Shown: in pieces, positions 10,950-20,381 of the stretch | Layout of the letters: each line of letters opens with the position of its first letter | How positions within the stretch are numbered: the stretch's first letter is position 1 | Origin: Bromus sterilis | Lineage: Eukaryota; Streptophyta; Magnoliopsida; Poales; Poaceae | NCBI GenBank assembly: GCA_950022295.1 | Contig: OX465598.1 | Span: 5,084,001-5,148,000 of the forward strand | DNA: 64,000 nt | Direction of reading: 5' to 3' | Made by a program: the position numbers and the translations under genes | Notes under the pieces: generated by a model | What the model saw: the letters and a program-made list of their open reading frames with translations, nothing else | The model's database searches: none | What the model was told of the DNA's origin: nothing

Positions 10950-11340
10950 TTCAAAAAAAGAGGATTCTTTTTTTTCTTCTTCTCCTCTTATTTTCTTCTT
11001 CTTCCTCATCTTCTTCTCCTCCTCCTTCCTATTCTTATTTTTCTTTTTCCCTCTCCTTCTTTTTCTTTTTCCTTCTCTTCCTCTTTTCTTATCCAACACT
11101 AGAACATTTTAACTTAGTAAAATTAAGACTAATTATAAAACATAAAAAAATAAGATTAACAAAAAAATTATTTTCCATTTTCTTTTTCTCCTCTTTTTTG
11201 TCTTCCTATATCCCTCTTCTTCTCCTCTTCTTATTTTTCTTTTTCCCTCTCCTTTTTCTTTTTCCTTTTTCCTTCCATCTTTTTTCTTTCTTCCCCCCCC
11301 CCCCCAACACTAGAACATTTTAACTTAGTAAAATTGAGAC
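10950..11340. repeat. Polypyrimidine tract with an internal duplication
   Basis: CTT/CCT-rich sequence in two related blocks. Both end with AACACTAGAACATTTTAACT followed by TAGTAAAATT (starting near 11094 and 11306), which suggests a tandem duplication of ~210 bp. A C13 run lies at 11293-11305. Confidence 0.7.
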
Positions 11341-13084
11341 TTATAAAACAAAAAAAAATTGAAAGAACAAAAAAATCCCCCCCACTGCTGCAGCCATCCA
11401 TGGCACGCACGCCATGCTCGTGGCCATGGACGTCAGCCGGCGGCGAGGGGCAGACGGCCGGAGAGGCGAGGAGCGGCGAGGGGCGGCCGACGGTTCCCTC
11501 CTAGCCATGGCGGCGCACAGGAGGAGCTCCCCTCTCGGCCATGGCACGGCGCGGCGGCAGGTTTGGGTGCAATGCAAGAGAGGAGAGGGGGGATGGCGAG
11601 ACACTCACAGCTTGGTGGCGTCGGCGAGGTCGTCGACGTCGTCGGGGGCGGTGCGGCGGTGCGGCGCGGCAGTTGGGCAGCCTGACGACGTCGGTTTCAA
11701 CTCCGGCGTCGTCGGGGGCAAATGGCGAGATGAGAACTGAAAAATCCTAAGTGCTAGTTATATACCAGGAACATTGGTTCCGGTTGGTGGCATAAACCGG
11801 TACCAATGCTAACCTTTGGTACCGGTTCGTGTCACCAACCGGTAAGAAAGGTCTTTTTCAGCAGCCCAATTGGCGGGAAAGAGAGACCTTTGGTACCGGT
11901 TGGTGGCACGAGCCGGAACCAAAGGAGACCTTTCGTACCGGTTGGTGGCACGAACCGGAACCAAAGGCCGCCTTTCGTTCTGGTTCGTGCCACCAACCGG
12001 GACAAAACTTGCGCTGCCGCAGTGCGGTGGGATGTTTAGTCCCACCTCGCTAGTCGAGTGACAGCCGGAGTGGTTTATAAGGGCTGATGCGCGTACGACT
12101 TCGAGGTCCTCTCAACCGCAGGCTTTCGGGCCTACTCTGTTACTGCTTGCCTGTGGGCCTTCTGGGTCTGCTGCGGGCCTGGATCCTGGCCCATTGGTGG
12201 GTTTCTAGTTGTATCCAGGCCGTGTCAGCCTAGTAGGTGCCATTATTTTTCTCTGAAAAAGGACGTTTAGTCCCGGTTGGTGCCTCCAACCGGTACTAAA
12301 GGCTTCTCCCACCGTAATTAACCACTAACTAACCCTTTAGTACCGGTTGGTGCCTAGAACCGGTACTAAAGGTCCCCTCTAACCAACTAAAATTAGTACC
12401 ACCTCGCTAGCCGAAGTGGAGTTAGACCTGTTTATAAGCACAGGTCCGCGTGGACTTATCGTAGCATAACAAGTTCACTAAAGGCCGTACACGGAGGAAT
12501 TCATCTGTATCCGGTACTCTGTCAGGGAGAAATGCAGACGGACCTCGGTTGGTTGGAAGATTTGCCAGATGTGCCCATGAGGCATGGCCCGTCTGAGAAC
12601 CTGTAGGGGACGAAAATCTCGTACGGGTATTTCAGACGGTCCACGCCTGGTCGGTGGACTTGCCGGATCTGTCAACCAGGCGAGGACCGTCTGCAATTCT
12701 CTATGATGGTGTACAGGATGTGGAGTATTCTTCCGTTGACTTCCTATAATGAAATTGCTATACTTTTTTGTTTTTGTTTTCCAATCAAACAAAACACAAG
12801 GTTTTCCCTGCATACAACCCGACGGTGGCTCATGAGTGCAAGCATATCAAATGCACCGTCGGACGTATGCAGGGAATCCGAATGATTTGTATTTGGTCGA
12901 TGAAGTGAAAGATTTCTGACTAGATATATATAAGATCAATCAAACACACGATTTCTCCTGCATACAGCCCGACGGTGGCTGATGAGTGCAAGCATATCAA
13001 ATACACTGTCGAACGTATGCAGGCGAATCCGAATGGTTTGTATTCGGCCGATGAACTGAGTGTCAAACATGTCCTAGAGGTGGG

Positions 13085-13264
13085 CTATATATATAGGCAA
13101 CGACAAGCCTGATCCAACGGCTCACAAGCCTGATCCAATGAGTCACAAGCGCTCGAAAGAAACACGCAATCCGTGTGCTTCTTCCTGATTGGTTGGATCC
13201 AACGGCTCAGAAGCCTGATCCAACGACTCACAAGCGTTTGAAAGAAACACGCGATCCGTGTGCT
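13085..13264 (+). repeat. Spacer copy 1 (GATCCAACG-rich) in CACTA A
   Basis: GTGGGCTATATATATAGGCAACGACAAGCC followed by repeats of GATCCAACGGCTCACAAGCC and GAAAGAAACACGCGATCCG. The same block occurs at 15237-15440 and, inverted, at about 47920-48095. In A it sits on both sides of the satellite array. Confidence 0.75.
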
Positions 13265-15211
13265 TCTAAACTTATTTCAACTCAAGACTTTTTTTGCATC
13301 CAACATGCAACATTCAAAGGCACATACTAAAATTTCAACCCTTTCTGACTTCATTTGAGATTTTTCATGGATTTAATGATTTATTTTGAGCTAAATGACC
13401 CTGTAATTGGAAAGCCCTACAACTGAACTCAGAAAAAGTTGAAACTTGGCATGGTATCATCATTTGACCCACATAGCATGTGTGCAAAAGTTGAGAGGAT
13501 TACGGCAAAAACTGGATGCACTTCGTGTACAAACTAGACCATCTCTTTCAAAGTACGAGGGTTTCAGACGAAAACACATGTGTTTCAAAGGCATTTCATT
13601 TTTATAAACTTATTTCAACTCAAGCCTTTTTTTGCATCCAACATGCAACATTCAAAGCCACATACTAAAATTTCAACCCTTTCTGACTTCATTTGCTATT
13701 TTTCATGCATTTAATGATTTATTTTGAGCTAAATGACCATGTAATTGGAAAGCACTACAACTGAACTCAGAAAAGGTTGAAACTTGGCATGGTATCATCA
13801 TTTTACCCACACAACATGTGTGCAAAAGTTGAGAGGATTACGGCAAAAACTGGATGCACTTCGTGTACAAACTGGACCATCTCTTTCGAAGTACGAGGGT
13901 TTCAAACGAAAACCCATCTGTTTCAAAGGCATTTCATTTTTCTAAACTTATTTAAAATCAAGACTTTTTTTTCATCCAACATGAAACATTCCAAGCCACA
14001 TACTAAAATTTCAACCCTTTCTGACTTCATTTGCTATTTTTCAAGCATTTAATGATTTATTTTGAGCAAAATGACCCTGTAGTTGGAAAGCACTACAACT
14101 GAACTCAAAAAAGGTTGAAACTTGGCATGGTATCATCATTTGACCCACATAGCATGTGTGCAAAAGTTTAGAGGATTACGGAAAAAACTGGATGCACTTC
14201 GTGTACAAACTGGACCATCTCTTTCAAAGTACGAGGGTTTCAGACGAAAACCCATCTGTTTCAAAGGCATTTCATTTTTCTAAACTTATTTGAACTCAAG
14301 ACTTTTTGGCATCCAACATGCAACATTCCAAGCCACATACTAAAATTTCAACCCTTTCTGACTTCATTTGCTATTTTTCATGCATTTAATGATTTATTTT
14401 GACCTAAATGACCCTGTAATTGGAAAGCACTACAACTGAACTCAGAAAAGGTTGAAACTTGGCATGGTATCATCATTTGACCCACATAGCATGTGTGCAA
14501 AAGTTGAGAGGATTACGGCAAAAACTAGATGCACTTCGTGTACAAACTGGACCATCTCTTTCAAAGTACGAGGGTTTCAGACGAAAACACATCTGTTTCA
14601 AAGGCATTTCATTTCTCTAAACTTATTTCAACTCAAGACTTTTTTTTCATCCAACATGCAACATTCAAAGCCACATACTAAAATTTCAACCGTTTCTGAC
14701 TTCATTTGCTATTTTTCATGCATTTAATGATTTATTTTGAGCTAAATGACCCTGTAATTGGAAAGCACTACAACTGAACTCAGAAAAGTTGAAACTTGGC
14801 ATGGTATCATCATTTGACTCACATAGCATGTGTGCAAAAGTTGAGAGGATTACGGCAAAAACTGGATGCACTTCGTGTACAAACTGGACCATCTCTTTCA
14901 AAGTACGAGGGTTTCAGACGAAAACAAATCTGTTTCAAAGGCATTTCATTTTTCTAAACTTATTTGAACTCACGACTTTTTTTGCATCCAACATGCAACA
15001 TTCAAAGTCACATACTAAAATTTCAACCCTTTCTGACTTCATTTGCTCTTTTTCATCCATTTAATGATTTATTTTGAGCTAAATGACCCTGTAATTGGAA
15101 AGCACTACAACTGAACTCAGAAAAAGGTTGAAACTTGACATGGTATCATCATTTGACCCACTTAGCATGTGTGCAAAAGTTGAGAGGATTACGGCAAAAA
15201 CTGGATGCACT
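13265..15211 (+). repeat. Afa/pAs1-type satellite, ~5.8 copies of a 338-bp unit
   Basis: The anchor GAAACTTGGCATGGTATCAT (or one-base variants) starts at 13441, 13779, 14117, 14454, 14791 and 15130, giving steps of 337-339 bp. Units include CCTTTCTGACTTCATTTG and CATGCATTTAATGATTTATT, which I recognise from the Triticeae pAs1/Afa probe family, and CTGGATGCACTTCGTGTACA, like pTa535. Short ORFs of ~91 codons recur in each unit and are repeat artefacts. Confidence 0.85.
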
Positions 15212-15236
15212 AGAGGTGGGCAAAAACTGGATGCAC

Positions 15237-15440
15237 TAGAGGTGGGCTATATATATCGGCAACGACAAGCCTGATCCAACGGCTCACAAGCCTGATCCAA
15301 CGACTCACAAGCGCTTGAAAGAAACACCCAATCCGTGTGCTTCTTCCTGATTGGTTGGATCCAACGGCTCAGAAGTCTGATCGAACGACTCACAAGCGCT
15401 TGAAAGAAACACGCGATCCGTGTGCTTCTTCCTGATTGGT
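15237..15440 (+). repeat. Spacer copy 2, between satellite array and AP2-like ORF
   Basis: Second copy of the 13085-13264 block, including GGGCTATATATATCGGCAAC. Its TATATATA at 15247-15254 and the GATTGGTTGG box near 15434 precede the ORF at 15552 and could serve as a promoter; this is speculative. Confidence 0.65.
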
Positions 15441-15551
15441 TGGATTGAAAATCGTGTACGGTTAAAAGCGCGTGGAAAAGGACTCCACGCAACGCCAGTC
15501 GCCACTAGTTCTTTTCTCGTGCACTCTTTCCCCTTCCGCACCACCGCCACC

Positions 15552-16130
15552 ATGCCGCCCCGCCGCCACCCACCAAGCTACCACGGCGTCCGCGAGCGCT
15601 CGGACGACACATTCATGGCGGTGATCACTTGCGCCAACAACAAGCGTGTGTGTCTCGGCAGGTTCTGGTATGAATATTTAGCTGCCCGTGCGTACGACGT
15701 TGCGGCGTGGAGGCTCGGCCGCCCGCGCGCGGAGATGAATAACCGCCACTGTCGTAGCTTGGAAGAGGCGGAGGACATGGCAGATCCGCCGCTCCTCCTC
15801 ACTGAAGAGGACCACCGCCTCCATCGTCGACGAGAGGTGCTCGGCCTCGCCTCGGAGCAGGACCAGCGTGCCGTGCAGGATTGGTACGCGAGCCATCCCC
15901 GTGAAGCCTCGGAGGAGGCAGAACACTGGATGAGGCTGGCGGCCGAGAGCGCGGAGCGGCGACAGGAGCGTCATGAACGGCGGGAGGAGCGGCGGGCGGC
16001 CAAGGCGATGGCGGAGGAGGAATTGGCGAGAGGCGCCGCCAACTGGCCCCTCGGCGACCCCCGCTGGATAGCGCTGGAGGATGACATCAGCTCCGTCACC
16101 GAAGAAGATTTCTCCGACAACGAGGAGTAG
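15552..16130 (+). CDS. AP2/ERF-like protein carried by CACTA A
   Basis: An intact 192-codon ORF with start context CCACCGCCACCATGC. Residues ~9-63 look like an AP2/ERF DNA-binding domain: YHGVRERS (10-17), CLGRFW (34-39; most family members have WLG), AARAYDVAAWRLG (44-56) and N63-N64. The rest is Arg/Glu-rich and probably helical (residues ~120-160), ending in an acidic tail (DISSVTEEDFSDNEE). AP2/ERF proteins bind GCC-box or DRE DNA and regulate transcription. Whether this protein does so is unknown, since the domain is divergent. It lies between an Afa array and a shorter Afa block inside a CACTA. An equally long copy exists at 47202-47780. Expression cannot be judged from sequence. Confidence 0.75.
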   Translation: MPPRRHPPSYHGVRERSDDTFMAVITCANNKRVCLGRFWYEYLAARAYDVAAWRLGRPRAEMNNRHCRSLEEAEDMADPPLLLTEEDHRLHRRREVLGLASEQDQRAVQDWYASHPREASEEAEHWMRLAAESAERRQERHERREERRAAKAMAEEELARGAANWPLGDPRWIALEDDISSVTEEDFSDNEE

Positions 16131-16234
16131 TAGTTTTTGTATGTTCTAGGTTTGAGATGTTAAGTTGTTGAATGTTTTAAGTTTTCCGCGTCGCCGCCAC
16201 CATGCCACCATATGTTATAAGTTTTTCGCCACCA

Positions 16235-16669
16235 TTCAATGATTTATTTTGGGCTTCAACCCTTTCTGACTTCATTTGCTATTTTTTATGCATTTAATGA
16301 TTTATTTTGGGCTAAATGACCCTGAAATTGGAAAGCACCACAACTAAACTCAGAAAAGGTTGAAACTTGGTATGGTATCATCATTTGACCCACATAACAT
16401 GTGTGCAAAAGTTGAGAGGGTTACGGCAAAACCTGGATGCACTTCATGTACAAACTGGACCATCTCTTTCGAAGTATGAGGGTTTAGACGATAACTCATC
16501 TGTTACAAAGGCATTTCATTTTTCTAAACTTATTTGAACTCAAGACTTTTTGTGCATTCAATATGCATCATTCAAAGCTACATAGTAAAATTTCAACCCT
16601 TTTTGAATTTATTTTCTCTTTTTCATGCATTTAATGATTTATTTTGAGCTAAATTACCCTGAAATTGGA
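16235..16669 (+). repeat. Afa/pAs1-type satellite, ~1.3 copies
   Basis: Downstream of the AP2-like ORF, in the same orientation as 13265-15211, with anchor TGAAACTTGGTATGGTATCA near 16361. Followed by CACTA subterminal repeats. Confidence 0.8.
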
Positions 16670-16939
16670 CTAATGCTTGTGGACGAGTCTTTAGTCCCGG
16701 GTCGAGCCACAAACCGGGACTAATGCTTTGGGCCAGGAGCGAGGTGCATTGGTCCCGGTTCTTGGCTGGAACCGGGACATATGCCCCCAGAAGAACCGGG
16801 ACCAATGCCGCACGAGGCCCGGCCGGCCCCCTGGGCGCACGAACCGGGACGTATGCCCCCATGGGTCTCGGTTCGTGGCACAACCGAGACTAATGGGTTG
16901 GAGAGGCCTGAACCAAAGCCCTGTTTTCTACTAGTGATA

Positions 16940-17678
16940 CCATATTAATTAAAGTTGTCGCGAATTGGAAAAATGACATAATATTTTTTACAAATTTATG
17001 AATCAGAACACATGCTTTTAATACAAAGATCATATGACTATATATGCATCCTGAACTCATGCATTGATAGTTTTTTTTTGAACGGTCATCGGGAGGGAGA
17101 GAGTCCCCACCTGAATGCATTGATGGTTGGTTGTGCATGCAAATGGGCCATGCATATTTTTCTTTGTTTATGGACATGATTAACATTTTGAAGAAAAAAT
17201 GCCTATGTTGTACAATATCGACTATTTGTATGGAGGTGTGAATGTAAAATTTAAGCAAGACAAGCTCCCATACATGTGAATGTTGGATGAATGCAAGCGA
17301 CAAAAGCTCACATACTCACGTATTTGGGTATATACCGTAGAAACCAAAATCTAAAAAGTCAAGGAAATTTAATACCACACTGAAAACCAAAACCATAAAA
17401 TAGGTTGGGTTTGATTTATTGCGATATTGTTTATCAGTTTGGTTTTAAAATGCACATATTTTTTTCTTTTGAAAAGTTATATCGGATATAGCCAAAACGT
17501 ATCTTGCTTAAAGCCTTACAAAATTGAAGCGCAAAATCGCTTCACGCCCTCAAATATATTTGAGCGGGGTCAATTCTCAAGATATTTTCGGTCCCTCACT
17601 ACCCCTTCCTCCGTGCCGATGCTCTTCCCCGCTGGCACCACATCGGTGCCGGTGTTCCCTCCAACTTCTACCCGTAGC
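16940..17678. other. Unassigned spacer between two CACTA elements
   Basis: AT-rich. It contains the small retroposed insertion at 17071 and a few short ORFs that I do not believe are coding. Confidence 0.3.
17071..17114 (-). mobile_element. 44-bp poly(A)-ended retroposed fragment with target duplication
   Basis: A T9 tract followed by GAACGGTCATCGGGAGGGAG is flanked by ATGCATTGATAG (17059-17070) and ATGCATTGATGG (17115-17126), 11 of 12 bases equal. Read on the minus strand this is a LINE/SINE 3' end with a short A tail, extremely 5'-truncated. Confidence 0.65.
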
Positions 17679-18425
17679 CTTCACTAGTAGAGAACCCCCC
17701 CTTTAGTACCGGTTCCAAAGGGCCTTTAGTACCGATTTTGGAACCGGTACTAAAGATCCGGTACTAAAACCCTTCCCCTTTCGTACCGGTTCCTTATGAA
17801 CCGGTACTAAAGGTGCCTCCACGTGGTCACGGAGGAGCCCGCGGGGCTGGAGACCTTTGGTACCGGTTCGTAACACGAACCGGTACTAAAGGCTATTTCG
17901 TTAAAAAAAAATTATTCATTTTTTTCTAATTATTTTTCACTCCCTCTTTTTTTAAAATATCTAATATTTCCATTAGTGTCTAACTACACTTAATCTCTAG
18001 TCAAATTACTTACCTCTGGTCAAACTTCCCAATCGGTCACCCATCCTTACACTACTCCAACACTAGCACGCTTAACTTCCGAGTTCCTTTCCCTCCCACT
18101 TCCAAGTGCTTCGCACGCATGTTGTTGATACTAGTATCATATCAATCCTATTAACATGTTGGTCGATGTCACATTTTTTTATTGTTTAAATTCCAGATAA
18201 TTCTTTTAATAAATTTTTTAATGATGTAATAATAATGTTGAATAAATAGATAAAATTAACCTTTTAAATTTGAATTTTTTTTTATTTTTAATTTTTTTTT
18301 GCCAAACCTAAAACCTGAAAAATTTGAAAATCTTATAATTTGCTAAAGGTAATAGTAATCTTTATGCAGATGCAATTATTAATTTTAATTTTGGAAAAAA
18401 TAAAAATATATAAAATTCTAAATTT

Positions 18426-19641
18426 CCTATTAACTTAAAATAAATCATTAAATGCATGAAAAATATCAAATGAAGTGAGAAAGGGTTGAAATTTTAGTAT
18501 GTGGATTTGAATGCTGCATGTTGGATGCAAAAAAAGTCTTGAGTTTAAATAAGTTTGGAAAAAATGAAATGATTTTGAAACACATGTGTTTTCGTTTGAA
18601 ACCCTCGTACTTTGAAAGAAATGGTCCAGTTTGTACACGAAGTGCATCCAGTTTTTTCCGTAATCCTCTCAACTTTTGCACACATGCTATGTGGGTCAAA
18701 TGATGATACCATGCCAAGTTTCAACCGTTTCTGAGTTCAATTGTAGTGCTTTCCAATTACAGGGTCATTTAGCTCAAAATAAATCATTAAATGCATAACA
18801 AATAGCAAATGAAGTCAGAAAGGGTTAAAATTTTAGTATGTGGCTTTGAATGCTGCATGTTGTATGCAAAAAAATTCTTGAGTTGAAATAAGTTTAGAAT
18901 AATGAAATTCCTTTGAAACACATGTGTTTTCGTCTGAAACCCTCGTACTTTGAAAGAGATGCTCCAGTTTGTACACGAGTGCATCCATTTTTTGTCGTAA
19001 TCCTCTCAACTTTTGCACACATGCTATGTAGGTCAAATGATGATACCATGCCAAGTTTCAACCTTTTCTGAGTTCAGTTGTAGTGCTTTCCAATTACAGG
19101 GTCATTTAGCTCAAAATAAATCATTAAATGCATGAAAATTATCAAATGAAGTCAGAAAGGGTTGAAATTTTAGTATGTGGATTTGAATGTTGCATGTTGG
19201 ATGCAAAAAAAGTCTTGAGTTGAAATAAGTTTGGAAAAATGAAATGCCTTTGAAACACATGTGTTTTCGTCTGAAACCCTCGTACTTTGAAAGAGATGGT
19301 CCAGTTTGTACACGAAGTGCATCCAGTTTTTGCCGTAATCCTCTCAACTTTTGCACACATGCTATGTGGGTCAAATGATGATACCATGCCAAGTTTCAAC
19401 TGTTTCTGAGTTCAGTTGTAGTGCTTTCCAATACAGGGTCATTTAACTCAAAATAAATCATTAAATGCATGAAAAATAGCAAATGAAGTCAGAAAGGGTT
19501 GAAATTTTAGTATGTGGCTTTGAATGCTGCATGTTGGATGCAAAAAAAGTCTTGAGTTGAAATAAGTTTAGAAAAATGAATTTTTTTTGAAACACATGTG
19601 TTTTCGTTTGAAACCCTCGTACTTTGAAAGAGATGGTCCAG
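18426..19641 (-). repeat. Afa/pAs1-type satellite, ~3.6 copies
   Basis: Inverted relative to the array at 13265. The word GATACCATGCCAAGTTTCAA recurs at ~338-bp steps (near 18705, 19043 and 19381). It ends abruptly inside a unit, where the TNP1-like fragment begins. Confidence 0.85.
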
Positions 19642-19800
19642 CTGACAAAAGGAGATCAGTAAAAAAAGTGAAAAACGTTCCCCGGCTCGGCGAATAGGCG
19701 AAACAATCGTTAGCCCCGTTGAAGTTGTTTAGCGGCGATATCGTCCACGTCAAGGGGATGGCGCCCGGTACTAAAATTTGTGATTACCTGCCCGCTGATC
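19642..19800 (+). pseudogene. Fragment of the CACTA TNP1/Ulp1-like gene
   Basis: Translates as ADKRRSV..KVKNVPRLGE, TAG stop, AKQSLAPLKLFSGD, then KGMAPGTKICDYLPAD. It matches the segment KVKEVPQLGEQAKQSLAPLK...MAPGTKIGDYMPAD of the gene at 7644-8216. The stop codon replaces Gln. Evidence of internal deletion. Confidence 0.85.
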
Positions 19801-20381
19801 ACAAACGTACAGTGACTTAATTAAATTGCCAGACCCTTTAGTACCGGTTCGTAACACGAACCGGTACGAAAGGAAAACCTTTAGTACCGGTTCGTGTCAC
19901 GAACCGGTACTAAAGGTTTTCTGGACCTTTTAGTACCGGTTCGTAACACGAACCGGTACGAAAGCCCCTCACGAACCGGTACGAAAGCTCTTCACCCGCC
20001 TGGACACCTAAACCGGTACGAAAGACCCCTTTAGTACCGGTTCGTAAGGAAACCGGTACTAAATTCTTAGACGGATGCCCCATTTTCTACTAGTGCTTCA
20101 ATTTTGATCTGATCACCACTTATAGCACCAGTTCTGAAATCGTCAAATATATGGTCACCATGGAAAAGCAATAGAAGGAGCTTCATTTTTCAAAAGCAAA
20201 GTGAGCGGGTGACAAAGATGGTGTAGAGAGTAGCCGCTGAGGAGCTAGGCGGTGCAATTATCTCGAAGGGCCGCAGCCGAATTTTATTAGAAAGAAAGGA
20301 GAGTTCACAGTCTAGGCGTTCTAGACTGATACAAAAGGCCAGCCATCGAAAGCGATAGCAAGCAGAGGGAAGCAACAACAT

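Larger units (their letters stand above)
6634..16936. mobile_element. CACTA transposon A (TSD ATA)
   Basis: The left end CACTAGTAGAAAAAAGCCC and right end TTTTCTACTAGTG are inverted, and ATA flanks both (6631-6633 and 16937-16939). Subterminal regions carry repeated CCCGGTT / AACCGGGA and GGTACCGGTT words (6650-6840, 11760-12030, 12260-12380, 16680-16910), typical of CACTA elements. Inside are a decayed TNP1/Ulp1-like gene on the minus strand, low-complexity tracts, an AP2/ERF-like ORF on the plus strand and Afa-type satellite. No TNP2 transposase is present, so the element is non-autonomous. The right 4.9 kb is homologous to CACTA B in inverted orientation. Confidence 0.75.
17682..20095. mobile_element. 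Deleted CACTA element (TSD CTT)
   Basis: The left end CACTAGTAGAGAACCC and right end TTTTCTACTAGTG are flanked by CTT on both sides (17679-17681 and 20096-20098). Subterminal GGTACCGGTTCGTAACACG repeats lie at 17700-17890 and 19830-20060. The interior holds only Afa satellite (inverted) and a fragment of the TNP1/Ulp1-like gene. At 2.4 kb it looks like an internal deletion derivative of the family that includes CACTA A. Confidence 0.88.

Noticed and set aside
13441..15131. Repeated 91-codon ORFs starting MKLGMVSSF
   Set aside because: They recur once per 338-bp satellite unit and simply reflect the repeat; the same holds for the ORFs at 18435-19399 and 45597-47183.
13265..15211. CRISPR-like or gene-array reading of the regular repeats
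   Set aside because: Units are long, contiguous and lack spacers; this is a plant satellite.
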